Assembly: GCA_013214355.1 (NCBI GenBank)
Contig: JABSSL010000019.1
Location: 1 to 64,000 of the forward strand
Length of the DNA: 64,000 nt
DNA from: Saprospiraceae bacterium
GTDB taxonomy: Bacteria > Bacteroidota > Bacteroidia > Chitinophagales > Saprospiraceae
Reading direction: 5' to 3'
Below are positions 53,299 to 62,159 of this stretch, piece after piece; the first letter of the stretch is position 1, and each line of letters opens with the position of its first letter. The position numbers were made by a program, and so were the translations under genes. The notes under the pieces were generated by a model. That model made no database searches, was not told the origin of the DNA, and saw nothing but the letters and a program-made list of their open reading frames with translations.

Positions 53299-55644
53299 AT
53301 GCTTCAATTGTTACTTTTTATTCGACGACTTCGTAGAGATAAGCGCAATTTTTTCATCAATCTTACTGGCTTGTCCACGGGTATAGCCTGTACACTTTTA
53401 ATTTTTCTATGGGTTTGGGATGAAATCCAGATTGATCGATTTCATACCCAAGATCAACAGCTTTACCATGTCGTGGGAAACTTCCAGCAAGGTGATGGTA
53501 TTAATACCTGGAATGGTACGCCTAGCCCCTTAGGAGAAGCGATTGCAGCGGAGGTGCCTGAAGTAAGACTAGCCTGTAGTGCGACGGATCCTAGCTGGCA
53601 AATGGAATTTAGCTTGACAAAGGATGGTAACCAATATGGAGCGGTAGGTAAGTTCGTAGGAGAGTCCTATTTTGATCTTTTTTCTTATCCGGTAATAGAT
53701 GGAGTAGGGGATACCCTTTTGAGAGCCCTCAATAGTATTGTGATCAGTGAATCTTTGGCGATGCAACTGTTTGGCCAGAAAACAGGTATCATCGGCCAGA
53801 AAATCGATTGGCAATTTCAGCAATTAGAAAGTCCAGCCATTGTTAGTGGAGTTTTCGCAGATATACCGGACAATTCAACGGACCAGTTCGATTTTGTCTT
53901 ACCCTTTTCCCTGTACCGTAAAGTCTTTGGTGAAGGTTGGAGTAATCCCAATGCCGTAACTTATGTTTTGCTGGACGCACAAAGCAAGGTAGACCAGGTT
54001 AGCCCAAAGATCGCTTCGGTTTACTCGAAGCGAGTGCCAGAAGCAGAGGTGGATTATTTCTTGCAAAGGTATAGCGATCAATATCTGTATGGGGAATTCG
54101 AAAATGGCCAACAGGCAGGAGGCAGAATAACCTATGTTCGTTGGTTTAGTTGGTTGGCGCTATTCATTCTAGCTATCGCTTGTATCAATTTCATTAATCT
54201 GGCCACCGCAAAGTCTTTACAAAGGGCAAAAGCAGTGGGTATTCGGAAAGCCTTAGGGGCAGGGCGATGGCGATTGATCAAGGAGTATTTTGGTGAGGCC
54301 GTAATACTTACTCAGGTATCCATTGTATTTGCATTAATTTTAGTGTTTATCCTCTTACCGTACTTCAATCAGTTTACTAATAAATCTTTGGAACTTGGAT
54401 TTTCTTGGGTCTTGTTATTTGCTTTGTTAGCGGTTGGTGTAATCACTAGTTTGTTGGCGGGAACCTACCCAGCCCTCTATGCATCATCTGTGCCCGCTTT
54501 GACCGTTGTAAAAAGGACAGCTCCTGTTCAAAAGACTAGAATTTCACTAAGGGAGGTATTGGTTACCGGGCAATTTGCACTGTCCATCATCATGATTGTC
54601 GGCGTGCTGGTGTTGTCTAAGCAAATGGATTTTTTACAACAACAATCCTTAGGTTACGAAAGGGACAATCTGATCCGCTTTTCGGTGAGTGGAGGCGATG
54701 CCGAAGCGCTAACATCTTTTCTTACTGAAGTAAAAAAGATACCTGGAGTACTACAGGCTTCAGCTATGACCAATAGCTTTTTTGAATTGCCTGGTGGTGA
54801 ATTGAGCTGGGAGGGGCAGGGTGATAAGAAGGTTAGTTTTAGTCGTCATATAGTAGATTATGGTTTCATAGAAACCTTGGGAGTGTCTATTAAGGAGGGG
54901 CGAACCTTTTCAAAAGAATTTGCAGATAGGCCACAAATCATTTTAAACGAGACAGCAGTGAAGGCGATGGGAATTAGCGATCCAGTCGGTAACAGAGCTG
55001 GCTTTTGGGGGCAGGAGGTGGAAATTGTTGGGGTGGTAAAAGACTTTAACTTTAAATCCCTACACGAAGAGATAGGCCCTATGTTTTTTCAGCTTTCACA
55101 CAATTTTCTGAACCAAGTAATTGTTAGGCTCAAGCCGGATAACAATGCTGCACAATTGGAGCAATTGAGTGGCCTCTACCAAGATTTCAATCCTGGGCAT
55201 ACCTTTAACTACCACTTTATCGACGAGGATTATCAACAATTGTATGGATCGGAGGAGCGGATGGCAGCCCTAGGTAAATACTTTGCAGGTTTAGCCATTA
55301 TAATATCTTGTCTGGGACTATTAGGACTGATCTTTTTCATGACCGAACGGCGTGCAAAGGAAATTAGCATTAGAAAGGTTTTAGGATCGTCCACAGCATC
55401 ACTGATTCAATTATTGTCTCTTGGATTTACCAAAATGATTCTTATTGCTGTAGTCATTGCTATTCCGATCAGTGTTTACCTAACTAACATGTGGTTAAAT
55501 AATTTCGCCTATCGGATTGAATTAGAATGGTGGTTTTTCGCCTTGGCCATCCTAATTGGAGCAAGTCTAGCCTATTTGACCATCTTCCGTCAGATTCTAT
55601 CTACGGCCAAGCTCAATCCCGTGGAGGTACTTAGAAGTGAATAA
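53299..55644 (+). CDS. FtsX/MacB-type ABC transporter permease
   Basis: About 781 residues, two FtsX-like permease halves, each with a periplasmic MacB-PCD domain. Membrane helices: ~15-37, ~285-310, ~335-360, ~380-405, ~425-445, then ~665-690, 715-740 and ~750-775. Core motifs are LATAKSLQRAKAVGIRKALGAGRWRLI and the second-half repeat RRAKEISIRKVLGSSTASLI. No ATPase is nearby, so the partner is encoded elsewhere. The frame can start at TTG 53275, but ATG at 53299 (MLQLLLFIRRLRRDKRNFF) is the usual family start with GGGG just upstream. These permeases move lipid-like or peptide substrates or act as mechanotransmitters; the substrate is unknown. Confidence 0.92.
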   Translation: MLQLLLFIRRLRRDKRNFFINLTGLSTGIACTLLIFLWVWDEIQIDRFHTQDQQLYHVVGNFQQGDGINTWNGTPSPLGEAIAAEVPEVRLACSATDPSWQMEFSLTKDGNQYGAVGKFVGESYFDLFSYPVIDGVGDTLLRALNSIVISESLAMQLFGQKTGIIGQKIDWQFQQLESPAIVSGVFADIPDNSTDQFDFVLPFSLYRKVFGEGWSNPNAVTYVLLDAQSKVDQVSPKIASVYSKRVPEAEVDYFLQRYSDQYLYGEFENGQQAGGRITYVRWFSWLALFILAIACINFINLATAKSLQRAKAVGIRKALGAGRWRLIKEYFGEAVILTQVSIVFALILVFILLPYFNQFTNKSLELGFSWVLLFALLAVGVITSLLAGTYPALYASSVPALTVVKRTAPVQKTRISLREVLVTGQFALSIIMIVGVLVLSKQMDFLQQQSLGYERDNLIRFSVSGGDAEALTSFLTEVKKIPGVLQASAMTNSFFELPGGELSWEGQGDKKVSFSRHIVDYGFIETLGVSIKEGRTFSKEFADRPQIILNETAVKAMGISDPVGNRAGFWGQEVEIVGVVKDFNFKSLHEEIGPMFFQLSHNFLNQVIVRLKPDNNAAQLEQLSGLYQDFNPGHTFNYHFIDEDYQQLYGSEERMAALGKYFAGLAIIISCLGLLGLIFFMTERRAKEISIRKVLGSSTASLIQLLSLGFTKMILIAVVIAIPISVYLTNMWLNNFAYRIELEWWFFALAILIGASLAYLTIFRQILSTAKLNPVEVLRSE

Positions 55645-55647
55645 GGC

Positions 55648-57039
55648 TTACTTAAGTTCTTTCATAAACTGCTGGAGTTTTACCATAGCGGGCATGATGT
55701 TGTTACGCATTCGCTTGATAATGTCTTGCTTAACCGGATCACTGCGATCTGCCTGAGCGATCAATTGGCTAAAGCCGTCCAAGCGATTACCCAAAAGCCA
55801 CTTTCTAATGCTTTTGTGTTGACCCCAGCTATATTGATTTGTCATGAAGATGGCTAGCATTCGGATCCAATCCGTATCGTGATTAGGTAAAGGTACCACC
55901 TGGCATAAGCCATTCTTTTTGTCCTCATTGTCAAAGTTTGACTCGATGTAGGCAATGAGGGAAGCGCTGAAGAGCGGTTGATAGGATCTGATTGTTTGCG
56001 GAATAATGCGATCTCCTTGGAAAATAGGTGTGATCTCGAGATTGCTAATGGCGCTGGCGGTGCAGTCTACATGTATACGGTTTTTACTGGTAGGTACCTT
56101 GCCGTGATCTAAGATTATTTCGGATTCCGTAATTCGTTGTACTCGTCCAAGTCGAATGATTTTTTCAATACTGCGTAACATGTCCAGCTCTTTCTGGCAG
56201 ACGGTGGCCCCGTGAAACATCGTAGGAGTTACCGTTGGGTCTATTCGAGTTAGTACTCCATTCTGCTCTAGAAGCCGAAATAAATCAGGAATGGAATCCG
56301 CTTGAGCTACTGACTCGAACTGAGCGGCCATATTTCCGATGGTAGATTCAAAAAACTCCTGGCTAGGCTGGGTGGTCTTTCGATCCAATAACCAGGAATC
56401 TCTAGATACGATCCAGCTAATCCGTTCAGCAGGGACCTGATTGTCTAGCAACCAAACACAAGCATCCATGCCTGTTTTTCCACCCCCGATCACCACAAAC
56501 CCCTCAGGTGGCTCTGTGATATCCACCAATTGATTGATGGGAATAAAGGGAATGCTTTCATCCACCTCAAAATTGGGCTCATGAGTAGCTGGGATTCTTG
56601 TCTGCAGATAAGTGGTGTCAACGATTTTCTTGTTGATTTTTACCGCCTCTTGCTTGCCCGTTAGGAGGGAAGTGAATTTTCCATCTCCGTCATAGTTACT
56701 CATGGGAAAGTACTGCACCCTGCCGCTTGGTAAAAATCGATGCCGCATGACATCATCAAAGTAGGCCTTGACGGCCGCCCCGCTGGCCAATTCAAAGAAA
56801 CCTGCATTAAAGCCTACCTGGTCTTTTATGCCCTTACTCAATTCGCTAGAACTGACCCCATAAAAGGATGAAGGCTGATGCAAGCGAACAAAAGGGTAGG
56901 CTTTATTCCAATGCCCGCCAGGCTGGTGATTACGATCGATAATAAGGATTTGATCCTCTTCTGTCTCGGATAATAAAGTATCTACAAAAGCCATGGCTGT
57001 GGCCCCGCCACCAATGATTAAATAGTCTGTTTCCAACAA
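55648..57039 (-). CDS. FAD/NAD(P)-binding oxidoreductase (monooxygenase-like)
   Basis: A 463-residue flavoprotein with two Rossmann motifs: FAD loop YLIIGGGATAMAFVD near residues 6-20, with LIIDRNHQPGGHW, and a second loop VVIGGGKTGMDACVWLL at ~184-200. RLHQPSSFYGV near residue 53 recalls flavin-containing monooxygenases, but the FxGxxxHxxxY motif is not obvious. It could be a monooxygenase, a lycopene-cyclase-like or other FAD enzyme; the reaction cannot be named. It is convergent with the permease gene, with a 3-base gap, and stands alone. Confidence 0.8.
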   Translation of the reverse strand: MLETDYLIIGGGATAMAFVDTLLSETEEDQILIIDRNHQPGGHWNKAYPFVRLHQPSSFYGVSSSELSKGIKDQVGFNAGFFELASGAAVKAYFDDVMRHRFLPSGRVQYFPMSNYDGDGKFTSLLTGKQEAVKINKKIVDTTYLQTRIPATHEPNFEVDESIPFIPINQLVDITEPPEGFVVIGGGKTGMDACVWLLDNQVPAERISWIVSRDSWLLDRKTTQPSQEFFESTIGNMAAQFESVAQADSIPDLFRLLEQNGVLTRIDPTVTPTMFHGATVCQKELDMLRSIEKIIRLGRVQRITESEIILDHGKVPTSKNRIHVDCTASAISNLEITPIFQGDRIIPQTIRSYQPLFSASLIAYIESNFDNEDKKNGLCQVVPLPNHDTDWIRMLAIFMTNQYSWGQHKSIRKWLLGNRLDGFSQLIAQADRSDPVKQDIIKRMRNNIMPAMVKLQQFMKELK

Positions 57040-57374
57040 TTTGCAAAGATTTAGCGGATGTGAATGAATGATAGGGAAAGTACTAAATAATTAGAAATCA
57101 AGGCAGAAGCCTACTTTGATTTCCTACTTGAAAAGGAGGAAGATTAACTGGTTGTAGAAACATATTACTCAGTTAGAGTTTTCTTTAGTAAACAAAATCA
57201 AAAACTTAACGTATAATAATTTATTAATATATAAATGAATCCTCTTCTCAGGATTCCTCTTGCGCTCAATACCTAGCTGTCTACTCCCAAATTTCACTAT
57301 GCAACAACGCGATTTTGGAATATTTACTCGTTATTAGTGTTTGCAAAACAAACACTTGCTAAATACCCATATAC
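57040..57374. other. Intergenic region with hairpin before the glucosaminidase gene
   Basis: A 335-base AT-rich gap between divergent genes. A perfect hairpin AGTGTTTG-CAAAA-CAAACACT lies at 57336-57356, 18 bases before the ATG. A smaller inverted repeat GAATCC-N8-GGATTC is at 57237-57256. No frame was seen. Confidence 0.5.
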
Positions 57375-57932
57375 ATGAAACAGAGAAAATTTGCTTTCTA
57401 TTTCATTTTGTTGTTTGCACTGGTACAATTTGGTTTTACGACAGCACCTACTGATTTCAATCGACCTTGGCAGGTTAGGCTTTACGTGAAAAATTATGGC
57501 TACTTAGCCAAAGAGCTAAGCGAACAAACCAAGATCCCCGCGCCACTGATTTTAGCGGTTGCTGGCCTTGAAAGTGGATGGGGTAGGAGTGAGCTTGCAA
57601 AATCTGCAAATAATCACTTCGGCATTAAAGCCAAGCGAGACTGGTTGGGTATGAGCTACTGTAAAAACACCTTGGAATATGGCAGCTACCAAGCCAATCA
57701 ACCTTATTTAGCTCAACAATGCTTCAAGAAATATTCCTACATCCGAGATAGTTACCAAGACTTTGGTAGATACCTACAAAGCAAGGGGTATTACCATAAT
57801 CTACTCTACTATCCAAGCTGGAACTATCGAGCTTGGGCGGAAGGCATGCAGCGAAATGGCTATGCTACAGATCCCAAATATGCGGATAAAGTGCTTCGTG
57901 TAATTTGGAGATATAAGTTAGATCAGATCTAA
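57375..57932 (+). CDS. Secreted glucosaminidase (GH73, N-acetylmuramoyl-hydrolase type)
   Basis: A 185-residue secreted enzyme. A signal peptide (1-23) precedes a GH73-type lysozyme-like domain. The catalytic Glu66 is in LAVAGLESGWGRSELA, followed by SANNHFGIKAK, the FlgJ/AcmA pattern, and DSYQDFGRYLQS and YHNLLYY. It would cut the glycan chain of peptidoglycan for growth or remodelling. There are no LysM or other wall-binding repeats. The gene is alone; the hairpin before its ATG may affect translation. Confidence 0.92.
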   Translation: MKQRKFAFYFILLFALVQFGFTTAPTDFNRPWQVRLYVKNYGYLAKELSEQTKIPAPLILAVAGLESGWGRSELAKSANNHFGIKAKRDWLGMSYCKNTLEYGSYQANQPYLAQQCFKKYSYIRDSYQDFGRYLQSKGYYHNLLYYPSWNYRAWAEGMQRNGYATDPKYADKVLRVIWRYKLDQI

Positions 57933-57990
57933 CCGCTTCATTTCTAACAAGACCGTTGCAAAAATCAGGCTTACCTTTGACATAAGTCAC

Positions 57991-58021
57991 TTGATTCGGG
58001 ATCTAAATTTCTCTATCTTTA
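57991..58021 (+). promoter_or_regulatory. Candidate promoter of the rhodanese gene
   Basis: TTG (57991-57993) is followed after 20 bases by TATCTTTA (58014-58021), a near-consensus TAnnTTTG box. The leader to the ATG at 58117 would be about 90 bases. Confidence 0.45.
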
Positions 58022-58116
58022 AGGAAGACCAAAAAATAGTATCCGGTCAACAAAATCTCATGTAACAGACACTTAATCGTAGATAATTCCCTAACCAATA
58101 ATCCCTTATCTCGGTT

Positions 58117-58434
58117 ATGCAACTAAATGCAACACTTTTTCCGGCCCAAGATAAACTGGGCCAAGATTCCGAAATTGACCGTCGGTTTGTCATCCTTGAT
58201 GTAAGAACAATCCAGGAATTTGTGGGAGACCACGTCCGTGGAGCCTTCAACATACCTTACGACGAGATTCAGATTCACATCAACAAAATTAAAAGTTGGA
58301 ATAAACCAATCCTGACTTATAGTGATGATGGGAGACGCAGTCAAAAGGCTAGTTATACCTTGAATATGCTAGGGGTAAAAGCCATTGATGGTGGTAGCAT
58401 CACGAAGGTAAAGGCCTTATTTGGGCAACGGTAA
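58117..58434 (+). CDS. Rhodanese-like protein lacking the catalytic cysteine
   Basis: A 105-residue single-domain rhodanese. The fold is recognisable: FVILDVRTIQEFVGDHVRGAFNIPYDEI (residues 24-51) is the CH2A/HxxGA part, and YSDDGRRSQKASYTLNMLG is the active-site loop. In active sulfurtransferases the loop reads CxxGxRS; here the Cys is Ser69 (S69-D-D-G-R-R-S75). It cannot form a persulfide there, so it may bind ligands, act as a phosphatase-like or regulatory protein, or be a relic. There is no signal peptide. It is convergent with the permease gene. Confidence 0.85.
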   Translation: MQLNATLFPAQDKLGQDSEIDRRFVILDVRTIQEFVGDHVRGAFNIPYDEIQIHINKIKSWNKPILTYSDDGRRSQKASYTLNMLGVKAIDGGSITKVKALFGQR

Positions 58435-58459
58435 AACTAGTAGGAGTTTCCGATCTTGA

Positions 58460-61033
58460 TCATTCATTCCTCAAACACACCGCTGGACTTACATTGACGG
58501 CCTTCCAAGCTTGTAGTAACACAGCTAGGCTCGCGATTAGTATAGTGATTAGAGCTGCACCGAGAAATAGCCACCATTTGAGGTCCATGTGATACGCAAA
58601 TTGGCCCAGCCATTGTTGCGCCCCCCAGTAGCTAATGGGAAGGGCAATGATGACGCCCAATAGAATTAGGCGAGTGAAGCTGGAGCCGAGCAATTGGATA
58701 ATATTCCAATCTGTAGCTCCTAGTACTTTACGTACTCCAATCTCCTTGGATCGCTGTTCTGCCATGAACATCGCTAAGCCCAGAATACCTAAAGTTGAGA
58801 TCAAGATCGCTAAGCCGGTGAAGTAAGTCGATAGACTAGCTACTTTGCTTTCCGATTCATGCAGTCTTTGATATTCTTCATCCAAGAAACTGTATTTGAA
58901 AGGGTAGGGGGGATGGTGTTTTTCATAAAGGGTCTCGATTTGGGCAAGTGCTTCACGTTCCTTCCCTGCTTGGAGTCTAGCAATGACACGCCTGCCGGTC
59001 GGATACATGCGGAAGATCAATGGTTTTACGGCTTGATGGATAGATCCATAGTGAAAATCATCCACGACTCCAATGATTTCTCTTTTATTTTCCCCATAGT
59101 CTATCTGCATCCCAATCGGATCTTCCAATCCCATCATTTGTCGGGCTGATTCATTAATGATGATCTTATTTTTTTCATCTCCATATTCCTCTGAATAAGT
59201 TCTACCGGCAAGTAGCTCCATATCCAGCGTCTCGATGACATTGTAGGAAATAATCGGGGATTTAAAGAGGTATTTTTTATCCTCCTCTTGTCCTCTCCAG
59301 GAGTAACCGCTCTGTCCACCGCCGCCAGCTAAGATTGGCGTAGCCATATTAGCCACGTCCAGTACTCCAGGTATCTTGTCCAATTCCTGTAGAAAGGTCT
59401 TGTACTCTCCCGTAAAAGCGGCTCGATTAAACTGGATCACATTATCTCTATTGAAGCCAAGATTTTTATCCTGAATGAATTTCAATTGCCCATGCACAAT
59501 GAACACAGACACCATGAAAAGTACAGATAGGCTAAACTGCAACACGACGAGGCTTTTTCGCAACCAGGCTCCTCCTGTTGCTCCTTGCCAATCCCCATTC
59601 AATACCACTTTAGGTTGAAACTTGGAGAGATAAAAGGCGGGATAGGAGCCTGCGACGAAACCTGTGACCAGGACAATAGCCAAAATCACGCCCAGGGTTT
59701 GCCAACCCAATACCAAGCCCAAAGATTTACCGGTAAGTTGATTGAAATAGGGAATCAAGAAAAAGACCAGGCAAAGTGCCATGAAAAGAGAGAGGAGCGT
59801 CATCAGTAAGGACTCTGTTAGGAACTGCCCGACTAAGATGTGTTTTTGAGCACCCATGGTTTTCTTTACTCCAATTTCCTTCATTTTTAAACCGGCCTGC
59901 GCCGTAGCAAGATTCATGAAGTTGAAGCAGGCAATCAGTAAAATAAATAAGGCGGTGATGGAGAATAATCTCACGTAGGAAATTCTTCCTCCAGCCAGGA
60001 ATCCATCCTTGAAATTACCGTGGAGATACTGATCACTGTATTTTTGCAAGAATAGCGTAGAACGTTTGCGTTGTGCCACGCCTGTTTTCAAAAACTCCCC
60101 AAGATTGGCGCTGATCTTTTTCGCTTCCGACTGATCGTTTAGAAGTACATAGGTACGTGCATAGTCACCATTCCACTGCCCGGCATATTCATCCAAATCT
60201 GTCATCAGATTGATAGATAAGACGAAGTCAAATTGCAGAGAGGAATACGATGGTATATCTTCAAAAGTACCACTTACTGCTAAGACCTGATCCCGCCATT
60301 CAATGGTTTTTCCGACAACTGTTTCCGCTTGCGGGAAGAGCTTTTTAGCGGTTTTATCCGATAATACCACTGCATTCTTACGCCTAAGTACTTGTTCGAT
60401 GGTGCCCTCTTTTAGTGGAAAGCTAAATACGTTAAAAAAGCTCGGGCTAGCATAAATCCCTCTGCTGATGCTAGCGTGTTCACCGTTGCTCAAAACACCT
60501 CCGGGACTTTCCTCTTTACTGCTGACTGAGATGGCTTCTGATATTCCCGATACTTCCGATTCTAGTGCATCGGCTAAGGGTATAGGTGTATTCTTCCAAG
60601 TATTGATCCCACTAGGAGAAGTATGATTCTGCAGCACTCTGTATAGATGCTGATCATTTTCATGAAATCGATCATATTGCCATTCATCAGCCACCCAAAG
60701 ATAGATGAGTAGGACACAAGCTAGTCCAGCTGACAGACCAGTCAAATTAATGAGAAAAGATCTTTTGTTTCTTAGAAAGGAACGATAGCTAATTAAAAGG
60801 TTATGCCGTAAGAGGCTTTTTGAAAAGAAGGTCATGAGTGGGTTGGGTTTAATAAAGTCGGGTCTAAAATGTAAAATAACTTGCCAGTAGAACCACAGTG
60901 TACTCCATCTGGATTCTTCCTCAAATTGGCTTTCAAAAACTTCTAGTAAATTCCCTTCTATTTCCTCAATAAAGTCCTCCTTACAAAACCAGTGAAGGAA
61001 TCGTAGCGCTAAGTTGGGTGGGCTATTTTTCAT
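58460..61033 (-). CDS. FtsX/MacB-type ABC permease with N-terminal permease prefix domain
   Basis: An 857-residue permease. Residues ~1-75 form a permease prefix domain (PPNLALRFLHWFCKEDFIEE and GNLLEVFESQFEEE). Two FtsX/MacB-PCD halves follow with motifs close to the neighbouring paralogues (NLATAQAGLKMKEIGVKKTMGA and EQRSKEIGVRKVLGATDWNI). The ATG at 61033 shares a base with the PadR stop (TGATG); a TTG at 61036 is the alternative. The prefix domain together with PadR is a known arrangement in which the regulator controls the permease. No ATPase gene is adjacent. The substrate may be a drug or a lipid. Confidence 0.93.
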   Translation of the reverse strand: MKNSPPNLALRFLHWFCKEDFIEEIEGNLLEVFESQFEEESRWSTLWFYWQVILHFRPDFIKPNPLMTFFSKSLLRHNLLISYRSFLRNKRSFLINLTGLSAGLACVLLIYLWVADEWQYDRFHENDQHLYRVLQNHTSPSGINTWKNTPIPLADALESEVSGISEAISVSSKEESPGGVLSNGEHASISRGIYASPSFFNVFSFPLKEGTIEQVLRRKNAVVLSDKTAKKLFPQAETVVGKTIEWRDQVLAVSGTFEDIPSYSSLQFDFVLSINLMTDLDEYAGQWNGDYARTYVLLNDQSEAKKISANLGEFLKTGVAQRKRSTLFLQKYSDQYLHGNFKDGFLAGGRISYVRLFSITALFILLIACFNFMNLATAQAGLKMKEIGVKKTMGAQKHILVGQFLTESLLMTLLSLFMALCLVFFLIPYFNQLTGKSLGLVLGWQTLGVILAIVLVTGFVAGSYPAFYLSKFQPKVVLNGDWQGATGGAWLRKSLVVLQFSLSVLFMVSVFIVHGQLKFIQDKNLGFNRDNVIQFNRAAFTGEYKTFLQELDKIPGVLDVANMATPILAGGGGQSGYSWRGQEEDKKYLFKSPIISYNVIETLDMELLAGRTYSEEYGDEKNKIIINESARQMMGLEDPIGMQIDYGENKREIIGVVDDFHYGSIHQAVKPLIFRMYPTGRRVIARLQAGKEREALAQIETLYEKHHPPYPFKYSFLDEEYQRLHESESKVASLSTYFTGLAILISTLGILGLAMFMAEQRSKEIGVRKVLGATDWNIIQLLGSSFTRLILLGVIIALPISYWGAQQWLGQFAYHMDLKWWLFLGAALITILIASLAVLLQAWKAVNVSPAVCLRNE

Positions 61034-61356
61034 CAAAAGGAAATATTAGGTATCCTTTGATAAAGGCTGTTGCGAATTTCAAATTGCTTATCTAGCATTT
61101 GCTTGCCGAAAGCAGTAATGACGTAATATTTTTTACGCCGACCTCCTCGATCTTGTGTAATACCCCCAAAACGAGCATCTACGTAGCCTTTGTCAGACAT
61201 TCGTTTTAAGGCCACATGCACAGCGCTGATGTTGATCTTTTTGTCCAGCTCCTTTTCCAGACTTTCCTTGATGGAAACACCGTAGGCTGTATCATGTTGG
61301 GCTGCCACGGTCAAGAGGACAAGCTCTTCAAATTCTCCTAAACTCTGAGACTTCAT
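61033..61356 (-). CDS. PadR family transcriptional regulator
   Basis: A 107-residue winged-helix repressor. The N-terminus MKSQSLGEFEELVLLTVAA is typical; the wing carries GGRRKKYYVITAFGKQML, close to the PadR consensus (RRKYYxLTxxG). The frame extends upstream to 61446, but those residues overlap the promoter and operator, so I place the start at ATG 61356. Its stop overlaps the permease start by one base (TGATG), so the genes form an operon. Perfect inverted repeats at 61363-61418, just upstream, suggest that it represses its own operon until a toxic ligand binds. Confidence 0.92.
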   Translation of the reverse strand: MKSQSLGEFEELVLLTVAAQHDTAYGVSIKESLEKELDKKINISAVHVALKRMSDKGYVDARFGGITQDRGGRRKKYYVITAFGKQMLDKQFEIRNSLYQRIPNISF

Positions 61357-61362
61357 AGCGAT

Positions 61363-61418
61363 ACATTTACTTAACAAATGTAAATATAATAAATTATTTT
61401 CACTTTTGTTAAGTAAAT
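61363..61418. promoter_or_regulatory. PadR operator and -7 box
   Basis: ATTTACTTAACAAA (61365-61378) and TTTGTTAAGTAAAT (61405-61418) form a 14-bp perfect inverted repeat with a 26-base spacer. The left arm is itself nested in ACATTT-N7-AAATGT (61363-61381). On the minus strand TACATTTG (61375-61382) is a perfect -7 box overlapped by the left dyad. This fits autorepression by PadR. Confidence 0.65.
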
Positions 61419-61514
61419 CACATGGAAATTGTCTTAAGTCGGCCACAAAGCGTAGAAGTTCGCTAGTAGGGGAGTAATATTCCTATCTTGTTGACTCAAC
61501 ATTGCTTGTAAGAA

Positions 61515-62159
61515 ATGAATGCTGCACCCAATTATTACACCAATCATCGGAGAGAAATGCTGCCCGCCTTGCCGTCTTACTACAGCAAGGTTCTGGAAAT
61601 AGGCTGTGGCAAAGGCCGGTTTCGGGCGAACCTCGAGCAGCCGCACGAATATTGGGGCTTAGAGCCAGTTCCTGCGGCAGCTGAGGAGGCAAGGGCAGTA
61701 TTGGACAAAGTTCTGAAAGGGACTTATGAAGAACAGCTGGATCAACTGCCAGAAGCTTACTTTGATCTGATTATCTGTAACGATGTGATCGAACATATGA
61801 TGGATCACGATTTTTTCTTCCGGAGTATTCAGTCAAAATTGACTTCAGCTGGCGTATTGGTTGCCTCGGTACCAAACGTCCGCCATATCTTACATTTGTA
61901 TGAGCTATTAGTGCAAAAAGATTGGCAATATAAGGATGATGGCATTTTGGATCGAACTCATTATCGTTTCTTTACGGAGAAGAGTTTGCGCAGCATCTTA
62001 GAACAGCACCACTATCAAATCGAATATTTTCAAGGGATCAACAAATATGAAGGAGATTCCTTTATTAAGGGCCTATTTGGCCGACTGGTAAGTGGCGTTC
62101 TAGGGAAGGATACGCTTTATTTACAGTTTGCGATTCGCATTAAAAGGAAGAAAAACTAG
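61515..62159 (+). CDS. Class I SAM-dependent methyltransferase
   Basis: A 214-residue methyltransferase of the Methyltransf_23 type. The SAM loop is VLEIGCGKGRF (26-36), with the acidic LEPVPAA at the end of beta-2 and the FDLIICNDVIEHMMDHDFFF motif typical of this group, then LVASVPNVRHI. RTHYRFFTEKSL matches the sugar- or lipid-linked methyltransferases found in surface polysaccharide clusters, but no such cluster is present. The ATG at 61515 is chosen. Its last 4 bases (CTAG) overlap the stop of the convergent permease. Confidence 0.88.
   Translation: MNAAPNYYTNHRREMLPALPSYYSKVLEIGCGKGRFRANLEQPHEYWGLEPVPAAAEEARAVLDKVLKGTYEEQLDQLPEAYFDLIICNDVIEHMMDHDFFFRSIQSKLTSAGVLVASVPNVRHILHLYELLVQKDWQYKDDGILDRTHYRFFTEKSLRSILEQHHYQIEYFQGINKYEGDSFIKGLFGRLVSGVLGKDTLYLQFAIRIKRKKN

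Noticed and set aside
61357..61446. A 30-residue N-terminal extension of PadR
   Set aside because: It covers the operator and -7 box and does not match the family N-terminus.
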